64,000 nt of DNA from Bin87 sp026710825 (GCA_965232815.1 OZ247427.1:2356001-2420000); one strand, 5' to 3'. Positions 45,501 to 54,817 are shown, counted from the first letter of the stretch. The notes: a model not told the origin generated them from the letters alone. Numbers and translations: made by a program.

Positions 45501-46265
45501 ATGGAAATCGGACTTGATTACATGCAGATACGCACCCAGGCGCAATACTACGGTTTGCGCTGGGCGGGCATCGGGATGCTGATAACTGGCATCGCGCTGG
45601 TGATTGTGGGGCTGGCTTACTACGGCAACCTATTCTGGCTCAGATCCACCGTTGATGATTACGCCGCAAAGAGGGGGGACGTGGTGCAACTGCCCAGCCG
45701 CGATGCGCCGCAGGCTCCCGGCAACGGCAGCATTGTGTCGGCCCTGGCCCTGCCGCCTGGGACTTACGACGACGCGGTGGGCCGCCTGGGCTTCACGCCG
45801 CTGGCGCCAACTGATGCCCACGACTTGGGGACATTGCCGGAGGCGCAACGCCTCATTGTGCCTGAGCTCAGGATCAACGTGAAAATGAGCCACGCCGACG
45901 TGACCGGAACGTCGATACTCAGCTCCAACAAGGCAGGGGAGCAGGAGAATGCTGACGTAGTGCAGGCAAACCCCGGCGAACGAGGCGCGTTGTGGTTCTT
46001 CGGCGAGGCCGGTCAGGGAGCCAACACATTCGGCGGGCTGCAGGATGCTCCCCGGCTGCTGGACGACGACGAGGATATTCTCATGTTCGTCGACAATGGC
46101 TCGTCGGTCTTTCTTTACGCGGCGACCCACACGGACGTTTTTCCGTCTGACGAACTGCACCTGAGCGGCAGCGACCGGTCGACGATTCACCTGACGGTGC
46201 CGGTCCCCAACGGACTGTTCGACCACTTCCTGGTGGTGAGCGGGGAATTGGTGGGAGTGAAATAA
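45501..46265 (+). CDS. Sortase-fold protein lacking the catalytic triad
   Basis: 254 residues. One N-terminal membrane helix (about 21-45), a linker, then a sortase E-like beta-barrel: QRLIVPELRINVKM (116-129), NPGERGALWFFGEAG (157-171), the FGGL...DEDILMFVDNG segment, VFLYA, and STIHLTVPVPNG...HFLVVSGELVG (227-252). In active sortases GH follows the G-N-x-V/L-x-x-A strand, T-C ends the strand before the final loop, and R precedes L-V-V. Here these read Gly168-Glu169, Val233-Pro234 and Phe243, so His, Cys and Arg are all gone. Inference: membrane-tethered, non-enzymatic scaffold or binding protein. Its stop abuts that of the converging CorC gene. Confidence 0.65.
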   Translation: MEIGLDYMQIRTQAQYYGLRWAGIGMLITGIALVIVGLAYYGNLFWLRSTVDDYAAKRGDVVQLPSRDAPQAPGNGSIVSALALPPGTYDDAVGRLGFTPLAPTDAHDLGTLPEAQRLIVPELRINVKMSHADVTGTSILSSNKAGEQENADVVQANPGERGALWFFGEAGQGANTFGGLQDAPRLLDDDEDILMFVDNGSSVFLYAATHTDVFPSDELHLSGSDRSTIHLTVPVPNGLFDHFLVVSGELVGVK

Positions 46266-47531
46266 CTAGGCGCGAGTTTCCGCAGCGTCAGCTTCCCGTT
46301 CACCCAGGACGTCGCCAGGGGCCAGCGACAACCGCAGCTGCTGGATCCGGCGTCCTCTGACCTGCAGGACTTCGATCTGCACGCCATCGTTGCAGATCAC
46401 GTCGCCGGTGGTTGGCATTCGCCCCAGCTCGGTGTAGACAAAACCGCCGATTGTGTTGACGTCGTGGCCGTCCAGTTCGACGCCCACCATGCGATTCACG
46501 TCCTCCACCGGAGTGGTGGCGTTGACAATCCAGGAGCCGTCCTCAACGCGGGTGGGCGCGTCCGGATCATCGGGGGCGGCGAACTCGTCCTCGATCTCAC
46601 CGACGATCTCTTCCAAGACGTCCTCGAGGGTGACCAGGCCTTCGACCCCGCCATACTCGTCCACCACGATTGCCATCTGCAACGATTTGGACCGCATCAG
46701 GTGGAGGAGGTCGTCCACGGCCATGTTCTCCGCCACGAACTCCGGGGTGCGCATGAGGTCGTCCAACTGGACCACGGATTGGCCGGCGGCCAGGGCGGTC
46801 AGAACGTCGCTGATGTGAACTACCCCAACGACATCGTCCATGGAATTGCGGTAGACGGGGAGCCGGGTGTGTCTGGTGGAAACGAACTGCTCGACCAGTT
46901 CGTCCAGGGAGGATGTGATGGCGACGGCGTCCATGTCCAGTCGGGGCACCATGATATCCAGGACGTCGCGGTCATCCATCCGGCTGATGGAACGCACCAT
47001 ATCGATGTCGTGCTGGTCCAGGTTACGGATGTCGGCCAACGTAAGAGCGTCAGTTTCCTGGTCGGAATCATCGTCGCCGTTAGCGGCGCCGTTCTGACCG
47101 GTGGCGGGAGACACGTTGAACTCCCAGTGAGCCGGCGTTGCAGCAACGGTGTGCGACACAGGTTTGCGCTTGGGGAACCATTGCCCGGGGCGGGCCACTC
47201 GTCGGGCGGCGTTCGGGTAAAGAGAACTCCAGCGATCGGTCAACAGCTGGATGGTGATCAGGGCTACCGCCGTAATCGCAGCGGCTGCCAACAGGGTGAG
47301 AATACTGGGCAGAGTGGGCATCGCCGTAAGCGCGACGAGGCCCAACGAAACGCCGGCAATGCCGGCAGACAGCACGCGAATAGCGCCCAGGCCTGGGGAT
47401 GGGGAGTAGCCGAGCAGCGCGACCAAACCGGGCCGCCGCCTGCGCGTGGCGACCACTATGCTGACCCAACCGAACGTCAGCAATGATGCGGCGAGGAACA
47501 ATAACGGGGGTAAGCTACTGTCAGTATCCAA
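46266..47531 (-). CDS. CBS-pair and CorC/HlyC-domain membrane protein
   Basis: 421 residues. The N-terminus has about three membrane segments (8-28, 50-70, 76-97), less than the full DUF21/CNNM domain of typical family members. Then two CBS domains begin at DVLDIMVPRLDMDAV (about 195) and continue with DDVVGVVHISDVL and EYGGVEGLVTLEDVLEEIVG, and a C-terminal CorC_HlyC domain with NATTPVEDVNRM and GRMPTTGDVI. Family members are linked to Mg/Co efflux. Because the transmembrane part is short, transport by this protein alone is doubtful. Same strand and 65 bases after glmU. Confidence 0.87.
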   Translation of the reverse strand: MDTDSSLPPLLFLAASLLTFGWVSIVVATRRRRPGLVALLGYSPSPGLGAIRVLSAGIAGVSLGLVALTAMPTLPSILTLLAAAAITAVALITIQLLTDRWSSLYPNAARRVARPGQWFPKRKPVSHTVAATPAHWEFNVSPATGQNGAANGDDDSDQETDALTLADIRNLDQHDIDMVRSISRMDDRDVLDIMVPRLDMDAVAITSSLDELVEQFVSTRHTRLPVYRNSMDDVVGVVHISDVLTALAAGQSVVQLDDLMRTPEFVAENMAVDDLLHLMRSKSLQMAIVVDEYGGVEGLVTLEDVLEEIVGEIEDEFAAPDDPDAPTRVEDGSWIVNATTPVEDVNRMVGVELDGHDVNTIGGFVYTELGRMPTTGDVICNDGVQIEVLQVRGRRIQQLRLSLAPGDVLGEREADAAETRA

Positions 47532-47596
47532 AGTGGTGGCCCTTTGCCGATCTTATCAATGTATTGGGAGACAGACCGGGCGGAAACGGGTCAATA

Positions 47597-48991
47597 TCAC
47601 TCCTCGTCATTCGATGGTAGCAGTCTAGCAGGAACACCCACGACTCGTCCACCCGGCGGAACATTTTTGGTGACCACAGACCCGGCGCCCGTCAGGCCCT
47701 GGGGGCCGACACTGATCGGGGCCACGAGCATGGTGTCGCTCCCGATAAACGCCCGGTCTCCCACGACGGTCCGGTGTTTGTCCACGCCGTCGTAGTTGCA
47801 GGTGATGGTTCCCGCGCCGATATTCACGTCGGCGCCGATGTCCGCATCCCCAAGGTAGCAGAAATGGCCGGCGGCGGTGCCCGAACCCACGCGGCTGTTT
47901 TTCACTTCAACGTAATTGCCGAGGTGCACTCCGCTTTCGATCACCGCCTGGGGACGCAGGTGGCTGTAGGGCCCGATGCCGACGTCGGCGTGGACCGACG
48001 AACCCTCGATGACGGACGCCATGATGTGGCACCGGTCGCCGATTTCAGAGTCGCGCACCACGGAGTTGGGGCCAATTTCGCAGTCCGCGCCGATGGTGGT
48101 TCGGCCGACCAGCATGGTATTGGGCTGGATAACGGTGTCGGGGCCGATGGTGACCGCGGCGTCGATGTAGGTGGTCGCGGGATCGACCATAGTCACGCCG
48201 TCCAGCATCCAGCGGGAGTTGATGCGGTCGCGCAGCACCGCCTCGACGGCAGAGAGTTGCTGACGGTCGTTGACCCCCATGGCCTCGTCGGCCCAGGCGA
48301 ACGGAGCGGCCAGCGCCTTCTGGCCGTTTTCGGCCGCCATGCTGGCGAGCGCGGTAAGGTAGTACTCGCCCGACGGGGATCTTGGGACCTCGTTGATGTG
48401 CTTGGTCAGCCACGGCCCATCGAAACAGTAGACTCCGGTATTGACCTCGGCCGGGCCGACCGAGTCGGCATCGCGGTCGCGGGCCTCGACGATGGTCGAA
48501 ATCGGACCGACTGCGTTGGGATCACCGGCATCCGCTCTCTTGATGTGGCCGAGGTCGGGCCCGAAAGCGTCGGGAGCGGTGAGGATGGACATCCGGCAAC
48601 CGGGCCTGGAGCCGTGTTCGTCGATGAGCATCCGCAGGGACTTGTGCCTCACCAGCGGGGTGTCGGCGGCCATGACGGTCACCGTGCCGGGAACGGAGTC
48701 CAGGGCCTGCAACCCGCGCGACACGGCCTCAGCGGTGCCCTCCGGAGTGGGCTGGACGGCGTAATTCACCCGGTTGCCCAGCGCGGCTGATATCGCGTCG
48801 ATGTTGCCCGGGGAGGCGACGACCACGATGGTCTGCATGCCGCACTCAACGAGCAGATCAACCGAGTACCCGATGAGTTCCTTGCCGGCCGCTTTGTGCA
48901 GAGGCTTGGGGACTTTTGAGCGCATCCGACTCCCGTGGCCGGCGGCCAGGACGATTCCCACGCTATCGTTCCGGGTGTGGGTGGCGCTCAT
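47597..48991 (-). CDS. glmU: Bifunctional UDP-GlcNAc pyrophosphorylase / GlcN-1-P acetyltransferase
   Basis: 464 residues. N-terminal pyrophosphorylase domain: VLAAGHGSRMRSKVPKPLH, PEGTAEAVSRGLQ, MAADTPLV, EVNTGVYCFD. C-terminal left-handed beta-helix with hexapeptide repeats, ESGVHLGNYVEVKNSRVG, the acetyltransferase stretch GHFCYLGDADIGADVNIGAG and TITCNYDGVDKHRT. Reactions: acetylation of GlcN-1-P, then UTP-dependent formation of UDP-GlcNAc for cell wall precursors. An extended -10 promoter lies 41 bases upstream. Confidence 0.96.
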   Translation of the reverse strand: MSATHTRNDSVGIVLAAGHGSRMRSKVPKPLHKAAGKELIGYSVDLLVECGMQTIVVVASPGNIDAISAALGNRVNYAVQPTPEGTAEAVSRGLQALDSVPGTVTVMAADTPLVRHKSLRMLIDEHGSRPGCRMSILTAPDAFGPDLGHIKRADAGDPNAVGPISTIVEARDRDADSVGPAEVNTGVYCFDGPWLTKHINEVPRSPSGEYYLTALASMAAENGQKALAAPFAWADEAMGVNDRQQLSAVEAVLRDRINSRWMLDGVTMVDPATTYIDAAVTIGPDTVIQPNTMLVGRTTIGADCEIGPNSVVRDSEIGDRCHIMASVIEGSSVHADVGIGPYSHLRPQAVIESGVHLGNYVEVKNSRVGSGTAAGHFCYLGDADIGADVNIGAGTITCNYDGVDKHRTVVGDRAFIGSDTMLVAPISVGPQGLTGAGSVVTKNVPPGGRVVGVPARLLPSNDEE

Positions 48992-49341
48992 TTCTGTCCT
49001 CCGACACGTGTCAATGGGCTGATACAGCCGAATTATAGCAAGGCTCCACCCGTGCTCCGGCGTCGTCAGCCGCGCTTGGGGGTCGAACGCCGGCGAGTAC
49101 CCCGGGGCGTGCCGTTGGTAGTTTGGATCAGGAGCCAGTATGGAAGAGCCGTCGTGATATTACGGAATTCGTCGAAATGCTGTATTTCGCCTGTTGATGC
49201 AGTCGGTCGTATAATATGATTCATGGCGACATTGACCTGATACCGCGCGATTGCTAGAATTTGACAAATCAGCACAGTGCGCTGCTGGCGTACAGCACGC
49301 CGGCGGCATGGTCTGCCGTGAATCACTGCGGGAGGGACTAT
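48992..49341. other. Divergent gap between glmU and first P450
   Basis: About 350 bases holding the glmU promoter (49032-49040, minus strand) and a TATAAT at 49212-49217 on the plus strand that may serve the P450. No supported gene. Confidence 0.45.
49032..49040 (-). promoter_or_regulatory. Candidate extended -10 promoter for glmU
   Basis: On the minus strand TGC-TATAAT. Spaced 41 bases from the glmU ATG. Confidence 0.5.
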
Positions 49342-50628
49342 ATGGTTACCACGTTTAACGAAAACCTGTTTTCGCCTGAGGTCGTGCAAGACCCCTACAC
49401 CTATTTCGGGCGGATGCGGGAGGAAGACCCGGTCCATTGGAATGACCCCTACAAGCTGTGGGTCATCACGAAGTACAAGGACTTGGTTTGGGTGACCCGT
49501 CGCCCTGAGGCCTTCTCGTCGGAAGTGTTCCACCGCGACCCGCTGCCTCCGTATCCCTCGATTGACGAATCCGACATGGGGCTTTATGAGGACGTGCGGA
49601 ACTTTTTCAGCCAGTGGTTCATCCAGACCGACCGCCGCGCGGTGAGCTCCCACCAGGAAATCTCCGAGCACGGCGCCCCGGACCACACTGACATGCGCAA
49701 GGTGATCCACGGATACTTCACCCCGAAGGCCATGGAACTCTGGCGGCCGCTGGTCCAGTCTGCCATCAATCAACTGCTGGACGAGGCGGAAGACCGCGGC
49801 CACATGGACGTGATGCGCGACTATGCCACCCCGCTGCCCCTGCTGGTCATCGCCGCCATGATGGGCATCGAGACCTACGACCGGCAGTTCATCCGCTCGC
49901 TGGCTGAGAAGTTGCTGTTCATCGGCCGCGGCAACGCCGACCGGATGCAGCCGCTGACCGAGGGCATCACCGAGTTGCAAGATTACCTGCGGCCGATGGT
50001 GAAGGAACGCCTCAAGAACCCCAACGGCGACCTGCTGGACCGGATGACCGATGCCGCCCGCATGACCAACGCGGCCGGCAAGCAGATAATGTCCGAGGAG
50101 CAGGTGGTGGCAAACGCCATCCTGCTGCTGCTGGCGGGCCATGAGACCACCATCAACCTGATCTGCAACGGAACCCGGGCGTTCATGACGCATCCCGACC
50201 AGTGGGAACTGTTCAAGACCGACCCGGCCGCCAAGATGATCAGGGCGACCGAGGAGTGCCTGCGGTACGACGCGCCGGTCAAGTCCATCACTCGCATCGC
50301 GGGAGAGGACGTTGAACTGGGCGGCAAGACCATCCAGAAGGACGAGCGCATGCGCTGGTTCGTGACCTCCGCCAACCGTGATCCCGAGGTGTTCGACCGC
50401 CCCGATGACTTTGACATCGAGCGGTACCCGAACCCGCACGTGGCCTTCGGCAGCGGCATTCACCACTGCCTGGGCGCCACGCTGGCTCGCCTGGAAGGGC
50501 AGGAAGCGTTTAAGGCCATCGCCGAGCGGTTCCCGAATCTGAACATGGGCTGCGACCCGGACGACCTGTCCTACACGTCGAGCATCACGTTCCGGACGCT
50601 GGAGACGCTGCCGGTGAACCTGTCGTAA
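49342..50628 (+). CDS. Cytochrome P450 (first of four)
   Basis: 428 residues from ATG 49342 with GGGAGGG upstream (a longer frame to 49261 has no support). Soluble bacterial type without a membrane anchor. I-helix LLAGHETTINLI with the acid-alcohol pair, K-helix E-x-x-R in EECLRYDAPV, and heme loop FGSGIHHCLG with the thiolate Cys376. Same architecture as the three P450s downstream but the most diverged from them (extra HQEISEHGAPDHTD segment). Probably takes electrons from the ferredoxin at 56213. Substrate unknown. Confidence 0.94.
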   Translation: MVTTFNENLFSPEVVQDPYTYFGRMREEDPVHWNDPYKLWVITKYKDLVWVTRRPEAFSSEVFHRDPLPPYPSIDESDMGLYEDVRNFFSQWFIQTDRRAVSSHQEISEHGAPDHTDMRKVIHGYFTPKAMELWRPLVQSAINQLLDEAEDRGHMDVMRDYATPLPLLVIAAMMGIETYDRQFIRSLAEKLLFIGRGNADRMQPLTEGITELQDYLRPMVKERLKNPNGDLLDRMTDAARMTNAAGKQIMSEEQVVANAILLLLAGHETTINLICNGTRAFMTHPDQWELFKTDPAAKMIRATEECLRYDAPVKSITRIAGEDVELGGKTIQKDERMRWFVTSANRDPEVFDRPDDFDIERYPNPHVAFGSGIHHCLGATLARLEGQEAFKAIAERFPNLNMGCDPDDLSYTSSITFRTLETLPVNLS

Positions 50629-50657
50629 GCGTTCAAGGAACAAGGCCTTCATAGCAT

Positions 50658-50680
50658 GGGGCGGGTGATTCACCCGCCCC
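50658..50680. repeat. 23-bp palindrome after first P450
   Basis: GGGGCGGGTGA, single T, and the exact mirror arm; followed by TGTATTTTT, so it may terminate the P450 transcript. Pairs in sequence with 51889-51909 beyond the nuclease gene. Confidence 0.75.
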
Positions 50681-50710
50681 TGTATTTTTCACGGCTTGGG
50701 AGTTTGACCA

Positions 50711-51853
50711 TTGACGGATCGCATTTACATGATGGGCGATGACAATGATTTCCGCACGCTCGAAGCGGAGCCATTTTGCAGTGAGGAGTTGCTGCAACGG
50801 CTGATTGCTGACCACCCTGAGTTGCTGGATGGACGTCAAATCAACCCAGGCGACCCCCGTCGTTGGTTACTGATTGCCCGCGAGGGCGGGATCTCCGATG
50901 CGCCCGACGGGTCGAACCGCTGGTCAGTGGATCATATCCTGATTGACCAGGACTCCATACCGACATTCGTAGAGGTGAAGCGGAGTTCGGACAGCAGGAT
51001 CCGGCGCGAAGTGGTGGGCCAGATGCTGGACTACGCAGCGCACGCCACGCGGACCATGACGGCGGAGCGGATGCGCCATGAATTCATGGCTACTCACGGC
51101 GCCGGAGCGGACGAAGCCCTGGAGGCGTTTCTATCGGAGAGTGATGGACCCGACATCGACAGCGAGGAAATTTGGGAGAAGGTCGCCATAAACCTGGCGG
51201 CCAAACGCATTCGCCTGTTGTTTGTCGCTGATGAGATTCCCGACGAACTGGCCACGGTAGTAGAGTTTCTGAACGAGCAGATGCCGAACGTAGAGGTGCT
51301 GGCAGTATCCATAAAGCAGTATCAAGGAGGTCCGCTGCGCACACTGGTACCGCAGGTCATCGGGCGAACAGCGGCAGCTATGCACAATGCAGGTTCGTCG
51401 ACGCGCCGGCAACCGCCCATGCGAAGCCTGGACGAATTTTATTCGAGGGTTGGGGTAGAAGAGCGGGGGCTGGCGGAGAGGCTTATACGTGCAGCTGAGG
51501 CGTCCGGCGCAGAAGCGCGTTTGGGCTCCACCCTAGTGACCATCAGAGTTCGCTCGGAATACCTGGAAGGCCTTTGTACGGTCGGGGAGCTGTACCCTTC
51601 TTCCCGTGGCAACGACCGTACACTCATGGGAATTACCTTGGCACGATCAAATTGGAATCAATTTCCCAGCGAAGTAGAGGCAGAAATCGCCGACTGGTTT
51701 ACTCGGATGGCGCAAGATGGTTGCTTTGAACGAGTCGGAAGCGAAACGCCTGGCGGCCGCCAAGGTTGGGCAATTGACTCGGCCGAGGCGCTCGTCCACA
51801 TTGACCTGTTGGAACAGCGCCTTCGAGAGGGGATCGCAATAGTTCAAGGTTAG
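50711..51853 (+). CDS. PD-(D/E)XK nuclease-like protein
   Basis: 380 residues from a TTG (an ATG at 50729 is also in frame; GGGAG sits about 9 bases before the TTG). The N-terminal half looks like a restriction-endonuclease fold: SVDHILIDQDSIPTFVEVKR supplies the D...E-x-K pattern, and RREVVGQMLDYAAHA is a typical following helix. The middle has LLFVADEIPDELATVVEFLN. The C-terminal third (from about 240: LDEFYSRVGVEERGLAERL) is a second, unrecognised domain. No methylase or helicase is adjacent. It breaks up an otherwise uniform P450 array, and palindromes flank it on both sides, which suggests later insertion. Role in defence or repair is only a guess. Confidence 0.65.
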   Translation: MTDRIYMMGDDNDFRTLEAEPFCSEELLQRLIADHPELLDGRQINPGDPRRWLLIAREGGISDAPDGSNRWSVDHILIDQDSIPTFVEVKRSSDSRIRREVVGQMLDYAAHATRTMTAERMRHEFMATHGAGADEALEAFLSESDGPDIDSEEIWEKVAINLAAKRIRLLFVADEIPDELATVVEFLNEQMPNVEVLAVSIKQYQGGPLRTLVPQVIGRTAAAMHNAGSSTRRQPPMRSLDEFYSRVGVEERGLAERLIRAAEASGAEARLGSTLVTIRVRSEYLEGLCTVGELYPSSRGNDRTLMGITLARSNWNQFPSEVEAEIADWFTRMAQDGCFERVGSETPGGRQGWAIDSAEALVHIDLLEQRLREGIAIVQG

Positions 51854-51888
51854 ATTCCTTGGCTAGGACAGAAGTGCGCAACACGCAG

Positions 51889-51909
51889 GGGCGGGTTCAT
51901 CACCCGCCC
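51889..51909. repeat. Palindrome after nuclease-like gene
   Basis: GGGCGGGT (51889-51896) and ACCCGCCC (51902-51909) with a 5-base loop, followed by ATTTTT. Inner and outer sequence resemble 50658-50680. Confidence 0.7.
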
Positions 51910-51952
51910 ATTTTTGATGCCAATATGGTGGAGAACCGGAATGGCATCAGCA

Positions 51953-51982
51953 CTGTACTACGCGTATTGTATTGTTTATAAT
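51953..51982 (+). promoter_or_regulatory. Candidate promoter of second P450
   Basis: TATAAT at 51977-51982 with CTGTAC at 51953-51958 (18-base spacer). The third P450 has the same CTGTAC / TATAAT pair (53378-53383 and 53401-53406, 17-base spacer), so CTGTAC may be a shared -35 or regulator half-site. Confidence 0.35.
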
Positions 51983-52053
51983 GTTGCAATCCGAAAGCCG
52001 TAACAAACGGATGATTAACCGACGCATTACCCTTCGATTGGGAGGTTGCCGCT

Positions 52054-53316
52054 ATGGTCAGCACCATCAACGATGATCCCTTCTCTCTTGAGGCGATGTA
52101 CCAGCCGTATGATTTCTTCGCCCGCCTGCGGGATTGGGAACCGGTCCACTACAACGAGCAGTACGAAGTGTGGATGGTCACCTCATGGGAGCACCTGGTG
52201 TGGGTGACCCGCCATCCCGAGGTGTTTTCGTCCAGCGTATTCGCGAGGGATGTGAGGCCGCCCAATCCGCCCATCGACGAAGACGACATGGAAATCTACA
52301 ACTTCATCCGGAATTGGCAGGTTTCCCGTTTCATCCAGCACGACCAGAAGCGCTACAACTCAGAGATATCCGGCCCGGACCACGTGGACATGCGGCGGGT
52401 GATGCACGGGTATTTCACCCCCAAGTCCATGGAGATGTGGCGGCCGCTGGTGCAATCCGCCATCGATGAATTGCTGGACGTGGTGCAGGAAAAGGGCCGC
52501 ATGGACGTGATGGCCGACCTCGCGACGCCGTTGCCGCTGCTGGTCATCGCGCGCATGCTGGGCATACCCGACAGCGACCGGCCCATCATGCGGAAACTCG
52601 CCAAGGACCTGCGCCACCTGAACCGCACGGGTCCGGACCGGATGGGTCCCCTGTCGCAGTCGGTGCACAACCTGCAGGACTATCTTGGACCGCTGGTGGC
52701 CGAACGAGTGGAGAATCCCAGGGACGACCTGATCTCCGTGGTGGCCGAGGGCGAGCGACGGGGGATATTCACGCGCGACCAGGTGATCAACAACGTGATG
52801 CTCCTGCTGTCCGCCGGGCATGAGACGACGATCAACCTGATCTGCAACGGGACCCTGGCGTTCGCGCAGCATCCAGACCAGTGGGCGAATCTGAAGTCAG
52901 ACCCCGAGGGCAAAACCGTTCGAGCCACCGAGGAATGCCTCCGCTACGATTCCCCGGTGAAGTCGATCCAGCGCATCGCCATGGATGACATGGAGTTGGC
53001 GGGTCAGACGATCCACAAGAACGACCGGGTCCGCTGGTTCATCTCCGGCGCGAACCGTGATCCCAACGTGTTCGACCGGGCCGACGATTTTGACATCGAG
53101 CGGTACCCCAACCAGCACGTGGCTTTCGGCAGCGGCGTTCACCATTGCCTGGGCGCGACGCTGGCCCGTCTGGAAGGCCAGGAGATCTTCCGGAATCTTG
53201 CCAACCGGTTCGACAGCCTCGAACTGGAAGTGCCGGTCGGGGAATTGGAGTACGACCAGTTGATCGGCCTGCGGGCGTTGGAAAGCCTGCCCGTAACGGT
53301 GACCAACGCGCGTTAG
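52054..53316 (+). CDS. Cytochrome P450 (second of four)
   Basis: 420 residues. LLSAGHETTINLI I-helix, EECLRYDSPVKSIQR (E-x-x-R), heme loop FGSGVHHCLG with Cys365. Start ATG 52054 follows GGGAGGTTG. Very close to the third P450 over the whole length, including the unusual YNFI(R/K)(N/K)WQVSRFIQHDQ and HVDMRRVMHGYFTPKS segments, so the pair arose by recent tandem duplication. Separate transcription unit by promoter and hairpin positions. Confidence 0.95.
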   Translation: MVSTINDDPFSLEAMYQPYDFFARLRDWEPVHYNEQYEVWMVTSWEHLVWVTRHPEVFSSSVFARDVRPPNPPIDEDDMEIYNFIRNWQVSRFIQHDQKRYNSEISGPDHVDMRRVMHGYFTPKSMEMWRPLVQSAIDELLDVVQEKGRMDVMADLATPLPLLVIARMLGIPDSDRPIMRKLAKDLRHLNRTGPDRMGPLSQSVHNLQDYLGPLVAERVENPRDDLISVVAEGERRGIFTRDQVINNVMLLLSAGHETTINLICNGTLAFAQHPDQWANLKSDPEGKTVRATEECLRYDSPVKSIQRIAMDDMELAGQTIHKNDRVRWFISGANRDPNVFDRADDFDIERYPNQHVAFGSGVHHCLGATLARLEGQEIFRNLANRFDSLELEVPVGELEYDQLIGLRALESLPVTVTNAR

Positions 53317-53344
53317 TACCGTGCCACGAATACGTCGCCAATCA

Positions 53345-53373
53345 GGAGGGGCGGGTCGCGAACCTGCCCCTCC
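53345..53373. repeat. Imperfect palindrome after second P450
   Basis: GGAGGGGCGGGT (53345-53356) and ACCTGCCCCTCC (53362-53373), one mismatch, 5-base loop. No T-run. Confidence 0.65.
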
Positions 53374-53377
53374 CTCG

Positions 53378-53406
53378 CTGTACGCGGACCGAAAATAGGT
53401 TATAAT
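53378..53406 (+). promoter_or_regulatory. Candidate promoter of third P450
   Basis: CTGTAC, 17-base spacer, TATAAT (53401-53406); same pair as upstream of the second P450. Confidence 0.35.
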
Positions 53407-53477
53407 CCGGAAATCAGCAATGGTCGGGCTTTCGATGCCCGGTTCACGCACTATGTCCAAACCGGAGGCCTCAACCA

Positions 53478-54752
53478 ATGGTCAGCACCTTCAATGACAA
53501 CCCCTTTTCGCCGGAAGCGATCTACCAGCCTTACGATTTCTACAATCGTTTGCGCGAACACCAGCCCGTCTACTACAACGAGGCGCTGGACGTGTGGATG
53601 ATCACGTCGTGGGAACACCTGGTGTGGGTAACTCGCCACCCCGAGGCGTTCTCGTCCAGCGTGTACGCCCGCGACACGAAGCCGCCCAATCCGGCGATTG
53701 ATGAAGACGATCTGGAACTGTATAACTTCATCAAGAAGTGGCAGGTATCCAGGTTCATTCAGCATGACCAGCGGCGGTACAACTCCGAGATGTCGGGCTC
53801 CGACCACGTGGACATGCGCCGCGTGATGCACGGGTACTTCACGCCCAAGTCCATCGAAATGTGGCGGCCACTGGTGCAGTCGGCGATCGACGAGTTGCTG
53901 GATGCCGTGGAAGAAAAGGGCCGCATGGACGTGATGGCCGACCTGGCCACGCCGCTGCCCCTGCTGGTGATCGCGCGCATGCTGGGCATTCCGGACAGCG
54001 AGCGACCCAGGCTTCGCGAACTGGCCAAGGACCTGCGGTTCCTCAACCGCGAGGGGCCGGACCGGATGAGGCCGCTGAGCCAGGCGGTGCAGAACCTCCA
54101 GGACTTCATTGCGCCCATGGTCGAGGACCGGATGCAGAACCCTGAGAAGTTCGATTCGCTGGACCTGATGATGGTGGTTTGCGAGGGCGAGCGCAAGGGC
54201 GTGTTCAACCGCGAGATGACCATCAACAACATCATGCTCCTGCTGTCCGCAGGCCACGAGACGACGATCAACCTGATCTGCAACGGCACGCTGGCGTTCA
54301 CGCAGCACCCGGACCAGTGGGCGAACCTGAAGTCAGACCCCGAAGGCAAGACGGTCCGCGCCACCGAGGAGTGCCTGCGGTACGACTCCCCGGTACGTTC
54401 CATCCAGCGCATCGCCATGGACGACATCGAGTTGAACGGGCAGCAGATCGGCAAGAACGACCGCGTCCGCTGGTTCATCCCCGGCGCCAACCGCGATCCC
54501 AAGGTGTTCGACCGGGCCGATGACTTTGACATCGAGCGGTACCCGAACCAGCACGTCGCTTTCGGCAGCGGCATTCACCACTGCCTGGGCGCCACACTTG
54601 CCCGCCTGGAAGGGCAGGAAATCTTCCGCAACCTGGCCAACCGGTTCGACAAGGTTGAGCTGGAAATCCCCGTGGAAGACGTCCAGTACGACCGCGTGCT
54701 GACCTTCCGCGCCGTGGAGAGCCTGCCGGTGACGGTTACCAGCGCGAAATAG
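53478..54752 (+). CDS. Cytochrome P450 (third of four)
   Basis: 424 residues. LLSAGHETTINLI, EECLRYDSPVRSIQR and FGSGIHHCLG with heme Cys369. Differs from the second P450 mainly in the first 60 residues, in a 4-residue insertion near MQNPEKFDSLDLM and at the C-terminus, that is around substrate-facing loops, while the core is almost unchanged. Own candidate promoter upstream and a hairpin terminator downstream. Confidence 0.95.
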   Translation: MVSTFNDNPFSPEAIYQPYDFYNRLREHQPVYYNEALDVWMITSWEHLVWVTRHPEAFSSSVYARDTKPPNPAIDEDDLELYNFIKKWQVSRFIQHDQRRYNSEMSGSDHVDMRRVMHGYFTPKSIEMWRPLVQSAIDELLDAVEEKGRMDVMADLATPLPLLVIARMLGIPDSERPRLRELAKDLRFLNREGPDRMRPLSQAVQNLQDFIAPMVEDRMQNPEKFDSLDLMMVVCEGERKGVFNREMTINNIMLLLSAGHETTINLICNGTLAFTQHPDQWANLKSDPEGKTVRATEECLRYDSPVRSIQRIAMDDIELNGQQIGKNDRVRWFIPGANRDPKVFDRADDFDIERYPNQHVAFGSGIHHCLGATLARLEGQEIFRNLANRFDKVELEIPVEDVQYDRVLTFRAVESLPVTVTSAK

Positions 54753-54786
54753 TCAACGGGTCTTCGACACGGTCCCGAGACCAGGT

Positions 54787-54817
54787 TGGCCCATCGCTCA
54801 CATCGAGCGGTGGGCCA
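54787..54817 (+). terminator. Hairpin after third P450
   Basis: TGGCCCATCGCTC (54787-54799) and GAGCGGTGGGCCA (54805-54817), one G-T position, 5-base loop, followed by a short TTTT. Confidence 0.6.

Noticed and set aside
49196..49217. TTGATG / TATAAT pair as the promoter of the first P450
   Set aside because: Only 10 bases separate the hexamers, too short for sigma70; only the TATAAT was mentioned as possible.
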